Assembly: GCA_028023455.1 (NCBI GenBank)
Contig: JAQFVV010000205.1
Span: 720,353 to 784,352, forward strand
Source: Epiperipatus broadwayi
Taxonomy: Eukaryota; Onychophora; Udeonychophora; Euonychophora; Peripatidae
DNA length: 64,000 nucleotides
Direction: 5' to 3'
Below, one piece after another: positions 12,311 to 23,952 of the stretch. A program made the position numbers and the translations under genes. Each line of letters begins with the position of its first letter. Positions within the stretch are counted from its first letter, which is position 1. A model generated the notes under the pieces. The model was not told the DNA's origin. It saw nothing but the letters and a program-made list of their open reading frames with translations, and did not search any database.

Positions 12311-13725
12311 TTATTTTATTGACTAGTTTAGCTTCAGGTTTTTAATATTTACAAACATATATATGTTCATATTTTGTTATGAGATATGATCTATATGCAA
12401 AAGGCAGTAAAGTCTATTAAAAAATATTTTTTCAAACATATAGGCATATTTCTTTTTAATGTTAACACTCAGCTTAATTACATGACTAATAATAGGATTC
12501 TGTTTATAAAGATTAACTACTATTTGAGCCTGAAATTATTTAATTTCAGTCATCAGATAGAAACTGGTTTGTTTAATTTAGTATGGGTAATACTTTTTCT
12601 ATAACTGCATGATAATCTTTGCATATTGAAGAGCTACATAAGGCTTGGTCTACTGAAGAGGTAATGTTTATTGAAATGCATCATCATAGCCATTAACATG
12701 TTGCTGATACTTTTCTACTATCTGTAACAATTTGCTTATAATATGTAAGACAATTTTTATAAGATCATGCAGATAAACAGAAAAAATAGTACCACAAAAA
12801 ACAATGAAATTAGAAATAAACACTAAAAAGACTCTAATAATATTCAAAATAAGAATATAAAAGTTGAAAAAACACAAATGACATGCTCGAATTATTAATA
12901 CAGAGAGAAAAAATGAAATAGCTGAAATCAATTATAGAATTAAGTTTTGATGAAATGCTTCTGAAAGAAATAACATTGAAAGAAAAAGTTGTGTTTCTAT
13001 GGATTTGAGTCATGGACACAGATTGCAAACTAGTCAATAAAATATGGTGAAATGTATATTGGAATTAACAAAATATATGCTTAGCCAAACAAAATGGAAT
13101 CAAAAAATAAAAATATGAATGAAAGAGTGAATAGGCAATATTAATGTTGTTGAAAAAAAATTAAGAGTTCCTAAAAGTGTTAACTCCTTAGTCATGGATT
13201 TGTGTATATGTAAAGTTTGCAAAATGGTTTTTTTTAGTGAAAAATCATCTTTTTCTCAGCATTACTAGTCATGTATGGTTATATAATCACTGGTTCTGGT
13301 TTTTCTTAACCATATCTTCCTGTTATACAATGATTTCTTACCCAACTTTAGGTTATTCCAAACAATGATGATACAATTTATTTCATCTTTGTTGTCTTAC
13401 CAATTGGTTTCATAGGTACTTAACTCTTACCAACATAGTCGTTATTTTTCCTATCACTTGATCAAATAATTCTATTTACAAGTAGGCCAACAGCAAACTT
13501 TTTTATGCTTAGAACTTTAAAATATTTACAATACATAAAATGGGTCCTAATTATTCTACACAATTATGTTTGAGTTCATGCATAAATAGTAATCATTAAC
13601 ATATAGCTTTACAGGATTTATTGAAGTGGTTCAGTGTCTGAATATGGAGTTTAAAGAGCCTGAATGCACTTGTTCACTTCTCTCATTTTCAATGCCCAAA
13701 GTTTAGAAATTAACTTCAATTATTT
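12311..13725. other. AT-rich stretch, nothing recognised
   Basis: Open frames here are 67-87 codons, overlap on opposite strands and lack any family motif. I treat them as chance frames. Confidence 0.5.
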
Positions 13726-14000
13726 TTTGCCTTATATGGTTTGGGAATGTAGTAGAGTGTTAGATTTTGGAGCTCTAGATTTTATTGACTGGAGCTCAAA
13801 AAATGTATATGGTTTAATTGCATGGAAATTCATAAAAAATTTGAGAAAAAGATCTGTGAGTACTCAAATTGATTCCGGTGTCTCGCAATCCCAAATCACA
13901 TGCTCTACTATCTGAGCCAAACCACACAAACCATTTACAGCTCTGTTCTATAGTTTCTCATATTTGAAATTCATACGAACTCCTGAGTGATAAATTCTTT
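13726..14000 (+). repeat. TR4 repeat units
   Basis: The stretch holds the TR4 pattern 'GTAGAGTGTTAGATTTTGG' plus 'AGCTC', followed by an 'AAATTCAT' and 'ATTCATACGAACTCCTGAG' ending. Two diverged units appear to lie in tandem. Confidence 0.45.
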
Positions 14001-15814
14001 GCTTAATTTATATATTTATACATATACAACATTAGTTGAAATGTTATTAGCTGAGAAAATTTTGAAAAAAAGTGGAATGACTTTTAACCCATGCCTATCA
14101 GTAATTAACCTATTAATGTTACAACTTGACAATCCCTTTAATTACACCCTTAAAATATCTATTTTATTTTATATTAAAACTGATAATATAATTACTATAA
14201 TTTAATTTTTTTTATTAATTTTTTTGTACTCTTTATTCATTTTTCTAAAAATGTAAATCGAATAATGTGACCTATTGCCCTCATTTGTTACCCATCAAGG
14301 TGATAAATTTCTTTATCAATACGTATTTATATATATATGTATAAATATTGTATAAATGACATGTGCTTCAGTTATAAGTAAATCATAATCCTAATATACT
14401 TGGACATTATAATTAAATCATACCCGCTATCAACTCAGTAATAAATGTTTTTACAAAAACCATTCTAAAGGCATTGTGAGCATTGAAGTATAACAAGATT
14501 AAAGGTTTGGCCAATAGGAAATAAGAACAAAAATTTAAAGTATTAAAGTGGGATTGGAATAATAATAAATTTTTAAAAGTCAAAAACTATTTAAGTTAAT
14601 GGGTCTTTTAATAATTTTTCTAAATGGAGAATAGTTTATATTTATTATCACATTTGTTGTTATAATCAGGCCCCTTAATGATTTCAATGGCTTCTCTGAT
14701 CTTGCTTTAGTGGAGAATGTATCATTCCACTTTTATACTTTTTTAATGTTACTGTTCTTGTTTTCTATTGATTGAATCTTTAATCTTATTATACATCAAT
14801 ATTTACAGTACTTTTACAATTGGTTTTATTTTAACATTTGTTACTCTGTTGATGAACATGCAACTCAGGTGAAACAGTATGCTAGTGCTGTGAATTATAT
14901 ATAGGTCAATGCTGAATACTATTTATATCTATAGCCCTTGAGAATCTTCATTTTAATACAAATATTGTACACCACATATACATTAAGTTTTCTATCTGAA
15001 TACAGTCCTATGACTATGTTATAATGACTTGATTGTCTGCTATAGTTTGTCATTTTAATCACTCCTATTGCAGTGTCATAATAACTGAGCTATGACATAA
15101 ACTTTAATAAGCTTCTTACATCATTAACTAATTCATTAATATACCTGAAGGTTTTTACTTGGAGCAAGCACTGTCTGACCTTCATTTAAGATTTTTTTTG
15201 TATGGCCATCTGTAGTAATAGTCCACAACTTTATTTTTGTATTGCAAAATTGGAAACTAATGAATATTGATTTATTAATTTTAAAAAAGTCTGAAGTCAG
15301 TATTTTCATATAGGCAGTAAGGTCAAAATATTTTAGTCCTGCCTTCATGCGATAAATTTATGTTGTTGTAATATGGTTTTCAGACTATTTGCAAGGTTAC
15401 TTTGAGAATATTTTTGTAATAACAAAAAACTTGTTTTTTTTTTGTATTTTTACACAATTGTATAATAATCATTAAAAAACAAATGTATGCATAATTATAC
15501 TTTTATTTTATATATACAAGTTTTATTTTTAAAAATAAAATTTAACAAATTCTAGCCAAATGCAAATAAACTAAATCACAGCGGGTAGAATAATCATGCT
15601 TATGCTAGTATCATTACCATTAGTGTGTCCACTATAACAAAAATGACCTCTGCTGTTTTTTTTTTCAATATTTGCAAAATTCAAATATCATTTTTATAAA
15701 AGTGTTTTTTATTTGTAAACATATATTTCTAATAAATCAAGTCCAATTTATTGAATATTTATATAGAATAGCAATTTAATACTAAAATTAAATTTGAATG
15801 ATTACAAAAAGTAT
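14001..15814. other. AT-rich stretch, nothing recognised
   Basis: Small chance frames only (up to 72 codons). No motif and no matched repeat. Confidence 0.5.
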
Positions 15815-15902
15815 CACCAGGGAGAGCTATGCAAAGATTGTGAGAGTTGGCTTTGTTTAAGGAGAAGCCACAGTGCATCACATCGCATCACATCACATCA
15901 AG
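15815..15902 (+). mobile_element. LIN2 3' tail fragment
   Basis: Only the last ~85 bp of LIN2 is present: 'TTTAAGGAGAAGCCACAG' followed by an expanded (GCATC)/(ACATC) tail at 15874-15900. This is an extreme 5' truncation. Confidence 0.75.
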
Positions 15903-15905
15903 AGA

Positions 15906-17004
15906 GAGAGGGTTAAAGTTTTATGGCTTTTTTTTTTTTTTTTTGTAAATAATAAGAATTAGAATTTTGTTAAAAAACAAAAATCAACTGTTTTGCATTA
16001 GTTAAATATGTGTCAGTGCTTGCTTGGGTACAGAAAAATTTAGATATAATAGTGTAATTTAAACCATACTCCACCCTTATTAATTCACCGATTTAGAATA
16101 TTATTTGTTACGATAAAAAAAAAAACTATTTATCAACTAGTACATCTAAGATTTATCTAAAACCTCTGATACAAACTTTTTACTAAAAGTAATATAAAAA
16201 AAATATAAATATTTTATTGAACATGAAACAAATATATAGTTGTATTGATTAAATTTACAGTATCTGTATTTCATATTTAATATATTTTTTATAATATCAA
16301 AAAATATCTGTTAAAAATGAACTAGTTAAAAAATAGTTCATAGTAAACTCAATACATTCATAAAACATATGATAAACATCTATGAAAGAAATGAATGATC
16401 CCAGAGATATATTTCTGGAAGAACCCACCTTCATCATTTGGATCAGATCCTTGCCTATATTTATCATCATTAGTAAAATTTTAAATATATCCATAGTAAA
16501 CTAATACAATTTACAAGTGGAATATATCTTGAATATTTTTGTTTTGATGATATCTATTAAAATAATCATTTTTAAGGCTCCATTCTATGTTCACCATTTA
16601 CCTCAACTCTAGTTATGCTCTGAAATATTAAATCTAAACATGTGCTCTGAAATGTATATGAAGATGTTTAAAACTGAATGCAAAGTAGCATATTCTGATT
16701 TAATGAGTTGTTGCCAAGTTCTAATTTGTAAAATATAGAAGCAGATTGTGCTTAAGATATAGACCATGAAGGTAATTTGGAGTGGAAAAACATTTTTGTA
16801 TCTTATGTTGATTCAAAACTTTATTTAATCAATATGTAACTGACTGGACTGATAAGAGACACTAATCTCATTTGTCTGCTTCAGATGCCAAGTAAATACT
16901 GGTATCCATATTAACAATTCAAATTTTTCAATATTGGTCAAAAAACATCACCTTACAGGGAAAAAACTTAATAATGAAAAAATTGTTAGACGACATCATA
17001 TACT
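15906..17004. other. AT-rich stretch, nothing recognised
   Basis: Poly-T and poly-A runs and short frames only. Confidence 0.5.
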
Positions 17005-17350
17005 TGATTTTTTTTTTTTTTTTATCAATTTCATATTGGTAAATATTTATAATTTTAAATTATATTTAAGGCTTTTTTTTCCTCTCATAAATATTCAATA
17101 ATTGAATTTTTTTAAACTTAGTAAAAGAAATTCATATATTTGTAAACTTACAACAATTAAAAATTTTGTTCAAGGGTCCCGAGAGGATAAAATAACTGGG
17201 GAAAAAATATAAAATTTTGTCAATTTGATGCTATTTATCAGAAACGTTTTTTTTTTTTTGTCAATTCTACATTGTTAAATTTTATAATTTAAAAATTTAC
17301 ATTTAAAACCTTTTTTTTTTCATAAACATTAAATAATGAAATTTTTAAAA
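17005..17350. repeat. Diverged direct repeat with poly-T starts
   Basis: Two units (about 17005-17125 and 17244-17350) share the order poly-T, 'TCAATTT', 'ATTTATAATTT', 'AAGGC/AAACC' plus poly-T, 'CATAAA', 'TTAAATAATGAA'-like. They look like an old tandem duplication separated by about 120 bp. Confidence 0.6.
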
Positions 17351-17365
17351 GCTGAATTAAAAAAC

Positions 17366-17428
17366 CATCAAAATATCACATGATCTCCATTTTATATGCG
17401 TACACATGCTGTTAATAAGTGCATGTGA
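17366..17428 (+). repeat. FB2 terminal segment
   Basis: The segment 'AATATCACATGATCTCCATT' followed by 'GTACACATGCTGTTAA' matches the outer end of FB2 copies near 42.5, 42.9 and 53.3 kb. Only the end is present, lying beside the LIN2 tail. Confidence 0.5.
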
Positions 17429-17429
17429 T

Positions 17430-18545
17430 ATGATGTGATGTATTTTTGGCTTCTCCTTAAACGAAGTCAAGAATATCTCAGCAATTATACTCAGATAAAC
17501 CTGTTAGCCATTTTATTCTCCATTCCCCACTCTTAAGTCTTCCCATATTCTGCCCCATCCCATTTCCACAACATAATATTTGTTAACTCTATGGCCTTTA
17601 TATCTAAACCCCCCTTATCTCTTCGCAAACCCAACATAAAAATTAATAACTCACTTTCTGTATAGTCACTTTGTTCATGTCTATTCTTCCATAACTTCAT
17701 TATCTGTACCCTTTCTGCTTTCAAGCATTTACATTCAATCAACAGGTGCCTAATATTTTCTATACCTTCCTTACACAATTTGCACACTAAATTATCCATG
17801 GTTTTCCATTTACATGTATATTCTCTTGTTGCTAAAGATCCCGTTCGAGCCTTAAATAATAAACTACTTTCCTTACTACTATCATAAATTAACTCGCATG
17901 CAATATTTCGTTTACTTCTATATATATTTAAACTCTTCTTACCCTCCATACTAGTTCTCCATCTCTCCAATTCCCTATTTTTTATTAATGCTTCTATTCT
18001 TTTCTCCCATTCCTTACCACTATAACACTCAACAATGCTCCTAACACAATCATCCCTTCTTTTATGCAAGTATATTGATATAGTATATTGATATAAATTC
18101 TTTATCCAAATCTTTCACATACCGCATTACCTTTCTCACCCATCTTGTTGCCTGCCCTTTACTCATAACCCAATTGAACACTATTTTTGCTATTCTTTTA
18201 CTATCCATAAACTGCAACCTACCAAACATTTTCTTTTTAATTTTTGCACCTCTCATATAAAACCTTGACCATCCCATTTCTTCTTGAATTGCCTCCTTTG
18301 CTGTCCACATCTCTGAATCTAATGCATGTCTTCCTACTTCCCTTTGTACTTTCTCTAAATAATCTAAAACTCTTTTACTAACCCATAATGCATCATTACC
18401 ATATGTTAACCCTGCTACTGCAACTCCCTTCCATACTATTCTAGCTACATCATATTTATTATATAAAAATACTGTTAGTTTCTTTACCAAACCCTTTCTT
18501 TTCTTTGCTTCATTTACCAAGTTTTTCTCCCATGACACCAAATGT
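17430..18545 (-). mobile_element. LIN2 LINE, C-terminal third, best-preserved copy
   Basis: The minus strand reads as two overlapping open frames, 18062-18574 (170 codons) and 17533-18069 (178 codons), which one frameshift separates. The first contains 'KKRKGLVKKLTVFLYNKYD', 'RIVWKGVAVAGLTYGND' and 'LQFMDSKRIAKIVFNWV', a post-RT region. The second contains 'ELERWRTSM', 'LFKARTGSLATREY' and the CCHC knuckle 'CKLCKEGIENIRHLLIEC', then 'ERVQIMKLW'. The 3' tail, near 17430, is in the TGATG/TGATATG register, the complement of the ATCAC tail of other copies. The RT core itself is absent. On the 18.5 kb side the copy meets an FB2 fragment. The protein part would bind template RNA or the target (family knowledge). 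This copy is dead. Confidence 0.85.
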
Positions 18546-18630
18546 AAGCTTTTGTAATCAATGAATGCTTCCATTGATTACAAAAACTTGCACTTGATGG
18601 CACTTCTGTATGGAGAGTTTGATACTGAAT
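18546..18630. repeat. FB2 fragment
   Basis: The sequence 'GTAATCAATGAATGCTTCC' runs directly into its inverted partner 'CATTGATTAC', then 'CTTGCACTTGATGGCACTTC' and 'GTATGGAGAGTTTG'. This is a short, internally deleted fold-back of FB2. Confidence 0.65.
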
Positions 18631-18949
18631 AAAAAAACTTAGGTAAAATACTGTACAGCACCCTCTAATAAATTATTTAATTTTCAGCCCAGATATAAAC
18701 TTTAAACTCAATTAAAGATTAATGTGTCAATCATTAAATATTATTCATTCAATACTTTTACTTGTTCCTGATTAGGTATGGGATCTTAAATTCACAATAA
18801 AACTTCTACTCTCAGTATACTTAATTAAAGTATATGATTTAATATATATGTAAAAATCAAATGATGCATAAGATGCATTTCTGGCAGAAGTCACCATTAT
18901 CATTTGGTGTTCATGAATGTATGATTGTCCTGTGTGCTTTGATGTAATA

Positions 18950-19050
18950 ATAGAGTCACAGAATCCATGGATCACAGCCCATCTCTGTCTTTTCCCATAA
19001 TCAAACTTCTTAAGAATTCCTGAGCAATAAAAACATTCAATTAATTTTTT
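18950..19050 (+). repeat. TR4 repeat unit
   Basis: Contains 'CATGGATCACAGCCC', 'AAACTTCTTAAGAATTCCTG' and 'AGCAATAAAAACATTCAATT', the TR4 order. Confidence 0.45.
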
Positions 19051-19309
19051 ATATGCTAAAGTGTTTCCAACTCATCTAATGTGAAACAATTTCAAACATT
19101 TTTCAGCCAATGAAGAAATAATAAATGGGTTCTTTTTTCCAGATCATGTGATATTTGAGATCAAAGTGTTAATTGGGTTTTGATCTGTGAATCTTTAGTT
19201 CTCATGTTCTTTGTTTGACTACCTTGCTAAGTCACATAGACTAATAAAAACCAATGATAAATCCAAAGAAAGTAGCAATGCAAGGTTGTTCTTTAGTCAT
19301 ATTAACAGT

Positions 19310-19690
19310 TCATTTTGGGCCATCTTTTGATGCATTACCTAATATCATTACTACTCTGACTATATGGATATGAAACAGCCAATAATAACTGATGTGCCAT
19401 TGTATATAACTGCTATTTTAGCTTAAATTGTTACAAGGCTATATAACAATTGTTGCATCATTTCGTATTATAATTATTGTTGTGATTAGTTACGGAGCTA
19501 ACAGTAACAACTAATACCCCAACTTGTGACAGAACTGGTGTTCTAGATTATATAGTTACAAAGCTACCAATCTTGTACTACAACTACTATTTTATCTTAA
19601 GTTACAAAGCTACTATTAACATCTGTTTGGCCATTTTGCATCATCTGATATTCTAGGTCATGCAGTTACAAAGTTACAAATATGTATTAT
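19310..19690 (+). repeat. Diverged minisatellite with GTTACAAAGCTAC units
   Basis: Units of roughly 65-75 bp recur, each with a core like 'GTTACAAAGCTACTAAT' and a 'TTGTG' or 'GTTCTA' segment. The same unit is found at 28660-28890 and 29233-29320. In both places an FB3 copy lies next to it. No coding signal. Confidence 0.6.
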
Positions 19691-19724
19691 CTGAATACCA
19701 GTAAAAGATATATACTGAACTTTA

Positions 19725-20065
19725 GATGTAATTAGAGAGGATTTGAGCACATACTTTCAAGCTCTCTTCAGCTATCCACTCCATTTTATATAATCGATAC
19801 ACATGACCACATATATGCAGAAAAGATCAATGATATCCAATATACATATTTCATGATAAGCCAGCACTCATCAGTTGACACAGGTCATCATCTCACACAC
19901 ATACATATAATCAGTGCTCAGTTTATATTAAAATCCCAAATTTTCAAACTTTAATGAATAAGCTTCAATCTACTCCACTCTCCAACTTCTCAACTATTCC
20001 CAAATTCCTTGTTGATGCCTATGTTTATTGTCATGCCCATGTTGATTTTACGTCACTCTGACCTC
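19725..20065 (+). repeat. FB3 copy, long form
   Basis: Begins 'GGATTTGAGCACATACTTTC', then 'CTCTCTTCAGCTATCCACTCC', the core 'AGCCAGCACTCATCAGTTG', 'CAGTGCTCAGTTTATATTA', and continues into 'CTTTAATGAATAAGCTTC', 'CTTGTTGATGCC'. These segments appear in the same order (inverted) at 28270-28640. Confidence 0.75.
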
Positions 20066-20146
20066 TTATGTATAAGATCTTGCCCATTTAAATACACAGA
20101 AGAACAATGAGCAGGATACAGGCTGAAACTGTAATATTTGAATACA

Positions 20147-20147
20147 A

Positions 20148-20216
<69 letters not shown>
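20147..20216. repeat. (TA)n microsatellite
   Basis: About 68 bp of near-perfect TA repeat. The Tyr-Ile frame across it is an artefact. Confidence 0.95.
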
Positions 20217-20219
<3 letters not shown>

Positions 20220-22204
20220 GATATACACATGTTGCCATCTATAGTTCCCTTTGTAGTTTATGAATAACTAAATAAAGAAAACAATTAAAGTCTTATATTT
20301 ACTAAATATGTTTATTAATTTAGAATAAATGTAGAGTGAATGGATACTTTATTTATTAAATTTAAAAATAAAATAATTCTTATTAAGTTATATCAGATGA
20401 TAACAATACCTTATTAAGATTAGAAAAAATAATAATCACATGTTCATGAGCTATTGGTTTAAAAAAAGGAAAAGAAAATTACTGTGTTTGTGTTAACATA
20501 TACCATAGCTACAGAGACAAATTCAAAAAGGAGAGTGCATACTTTTTTTTGCTTCAGATTTTGTTTTATCTTTCATGATTTTTACAAATAGATTCTGGAC
20601 TTATAGCAAGAAAATATGTATTGTAAGTAGAAACTTACTTTGGAGGGAAGGGACACAAAACTTCCCCTCATTTGATATCTTTATGTTTAAAATGAAATGA
20701 TTAATATCAGATGCTATGCTTAACTGCAAAACTATCACATTAACAATGGATTGTAATATTGACAAAAGGAATAGTTGAAAATCATTTAAGGATAAAAATG
20801 TTTATGGAATCCTACACTTGTGTTTTGCTATCATTGATGTGTCAAAGAAGATGTCTTAGAAAAATGGAATCTAAGCTGAAATTATACATATGCTAAATTT
20901 GATAACAGATGCTAAGAGAAAAATTTCTTTTAAATTATCTACATTAAATAAAATTTCACTTATTAATAATGGTTAAAAGTATAGTAGTAACTTAATAATA
21001 AATATTTATCAAAGTTTTTATTATTAATAATAATCTTAATTAATGCAGTTTTATTTTATCATTTAATATAGGCTTAAACAATAGACTCAAGTAATGAAGA
21101 TTTAAATAAATTATTAATGTATCAATTTTTTTGAAAACAAATCTAAATTTAAGCATAGATAATATTTTATATAATTTATTTAATAATTATTATTAAAAAG
21201 CATCACTTGATTCAAAAGATATAAAACATATAAAATATATAAGTAAAAGATAATATTAAAATTTTATTACATCTATTTTCCTTGATTGTGTGAGAAAGAA
21301 TTTATAATCAATTCTTTATGACTGTATGCATTAGTAATATTAATCATAGATCGTTTCTAGAAATTGCAATCTGGCAGGGGTAAATTATAAATATACATTA
21401 TATGATATTAAATTGCATTTGGTAAAAGTAGAACTATATTCTTTATTTTTGCCACCTTAATGAGTTAATGTTTACATCAAGAAATTTATATTATTATTAA
21501 CCTAAATATTTTGATTTAGCTGTTGTATAAATTATTTTAAAACTATTTTATTATACAATTTATTTACAATTAAAATATTAAAATGCATATCCCATATGAT
21601 ATCTCATTAGCAAGTAAAATATTATTGATTGAATTTTGCCTTCTTTGCTAAGCAAAAATACTTATTATGGACCCATTGGTGCCTTATAACTTCATGAGTC
21701 CATTGCAGATGTAAATTCCAATTATCATAGAACCATTTATGGATTAATTTATTTATTTGTGTATCTTTTATCTATTAGTCTTTTTTTAGTTGCCTAAGTA
21801 CAACATTTATTCAATATATTTTAGATCATCAAATATGTAATGCCTAATTGGAGAAAGTACTTGGTTCATAATTTCAAATCTATGAGGCACTTGCAGGCCA
21901 GCTAGCCCTACTCAGTTATAATATTTTCTATTATATTTATAATTACCCAAGTTTGCAATCTATTTAGTGAACAGTTAATTTATTTTATCTGTTTTGTTAT
22001 TGGTCAGTCTTCACTTACCACATTATTTATTATTTGTTGATGACCAATATTTTATTGTTCCATTACATTTCTAGCTTGCTTAAATACAGAGGCCTTTGTA
22101 GGTCAGGCAGCTTCATTCCTTATTTTATTGATTGTCCATTATATTTTTGGCTCAACAGAGAAATATTGCTGTTTTTGAGACAATGTTATTTCATTAGCAT
22201 TTTC
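20217..22204. other. AT-rich stretch, nothing recognised
   Basis: Two kilobases of low-complexity AT sequence with short frames. I found no match to other parts of the window. Confidence 0.5.
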
Positions 22205-22345
22205 CATTATAATGGCATTTTAGATGTAATCATAGGGGATTTGAACACAGACTTTCAAGCTCTCTTCAGCTATCCACTCCATCTTATATAAATGATAGAC
22301 ACTACCACCCACATGAAGACAATATAATATTTTATACTAAACCAG
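22205..22345 (+). repeat. FB3 copy, left half (split by RTE copy 1)
   Basis: 'GGATTTGAACACAGACTTTC', 'TATCCACTCCATCTTATATA' and '...TACTAAACCAG' form the left part of FB3. The remainder ('CACTCATCAATTGGTCCAG...') resumes at 27996 after the RTE. The 8 bp TAAACCAG at 22338-22345 is the left target-site duplication. Confidence 0.85.
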
Positions 22346-22600
22346 TGGCTGCAGAAAGGAGTTTGCTATTAACTGAAAAGAGACCCTTTGATTCCTCTCG
22401 TAGGCCTTAAAGGAACCGAGCAGGGCAAATTCCTAATGTCCACTCCATACCTTCTTGTCATTACAGCTGTTATTACTATGTGATTATTTATATAGTATAC
22501 GGACATGGATGGGCTGCTCACCAACATGCATTAGCCAGCATGGTGAGTTTATTGGCTTTTTACCTCTGAGTTTAAGAATATTTTTTCAATATACACAATC

Positions 22601-23869
22601 ATGACAGACAAAAATAAATCATGGCCCTTATTCCCAGGAGGCTGTGAAGTCACCAACCAAGGCAGCAGTTGGTGGCCGAAGATGGAGGATGCTAAGAATC
22701 CCCTGATTGCGGACTCAGGCTGCCACTTGATGATGACTTTTTATTTAGGTACTTACAACTGCAGATCACTTTCAAGTGAAGGAAGATTGCAAGAGTTAGA
22801 AGAAGAACTGTCTTATATTAAATGGGACATTATTGGACTTTGTGAAGTTAGAAGAAAAGGTAAAGAAACAATTGATTTAAAAAGTGGACATATACTCTAC
22901 TACAAAGGCACAAATATTGGAAATACAAGTGGAGGATTCATTATAAATAAAAAATGGAAGAATAACATTGTGGAGATTGATGGTGTATCAGATAGAGTGG
23001 CAAGATTAGTTTTACAACTTAATAGCAGATACCAAATGCAGATAATTCAGGTTTATGCCTCAACAAGTTCTCATAGTGAAGAAGTAGTAGAAGATTTTTA
23101 TATGGATATACAAAAGGCTTTTGATCAGAGTAAACAACATTTTAAAATTGTTATGGGAGACTTTAATGCTAGAATTGGTAAACAAATGAAAGATGAAAAT
23201 GCTGTAGGTAATTTTGGTTATGGTAATAGAAATGAGAGAGGATATAGACTTGTGGAGTTTGCAGAAAAAGAAAAACTTTATATTATGAATTCTTTTTTTG
23301 AGAAAAAAGTTAAAAGGAAATGGACATGGAAACATCCAAATGAAGGTATGGCAGAATTGGATTATATTTTGACTAACCGAAAATACATATTTCAAGATTG
23401 TAATGTTCTTAATAAATTTAACATAGGAAGTGATCATCGATTAGTAAGATGTAAGATACATGTTAATGCAAAAGTAGAGAGACAAAAATTATTAAAAAAA
23501 ACAATGTTTAAAGTTGATATTCCTAATCTTCAGAAACATTCTAATGAATTTAAATTAGAACTTACAAATCGGTTTCAAGTATTAGTAGATTTTGAACATG
23601 ATTCAGATTTGAATGACATTAATAGGAAAATAAGCGATACACTTTTAAAAACTGCAATAAAGATAGCTGGTAGAAAAAAGCAGCAATTGACCAATAAAAT
23701 TTCTACTGAGACTAGAGAATTTATGAAGAAAAGAAGGAATATGAGAATATACAACAATGATGCATTAAAAAAGATTGAATATCTTGAATTTTGTAAAATG
23801 GTACGGAAAAGAGTTGAAAATGATATAAGAAAGTATAATTGTGAACTAGCAAGGAAATCTGTAGAATAG
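22601..23869 (+). pseudogene. RTE copy 1 endonuclease region
   Basis: The 422-codon frame encodes an AP-endonuclease-like domain, which in this family nicks the target DNA to prime reverse transcription. Visible motifs in order: 'TYNCRSL' (about residue 51), 'LCEVR' (about 80, catalytic Glu), 'VMGDFNARIG' (about 185, catalytic Asp and Asn), 'ELDYILTNRK' and 'GSDHRLV' (about 275, catalytic Asp-His). 'QVYAS' replaces 'QVYAP'. One codon is missing at 'NTSGGF' against 'NTSGVGF' in copy 2. The ATG at 22601 matches copy 2's start and is followed by a Trp/Pro-rich leader. The frame ends at a TAG where copy 2 reads GAA, so the RT part is cut off by a point nonsense mutation, independent of the later insertion. 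Confidence 0.9.
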
Positions 23870-23952
23870 AATAAAAGTCTAAAGAGTGTAAAACAACATT
23901 TTGGTATTGGTAGGAAATTTATATCTGCAATAAGAAAAAAAAGATGGCATTA

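Noticed and set aside
23060-23437. 125-codon minus-strand frame
   Set aside because: It is a shadow of the RTE endonuclease on the other strand. The equivalent shadows at 26486, 27698, 57265, 57862 and 59455 were rejected for the same reason.
22601-23869. Host gene for a craniofacial development protein
   Set aside because: The endonuclease motifs, linked RT, leader, tail and target duplications show that it is an RTE element. That gene name is a common mis-annotation of such sequences.
23881-23952. Insertion in RTE copy 1 as the original cause of its inactivity
   Set aside because: A nonsense change at 23867-23869 already ends the frame upstream, so the insert need not be the first lesion.
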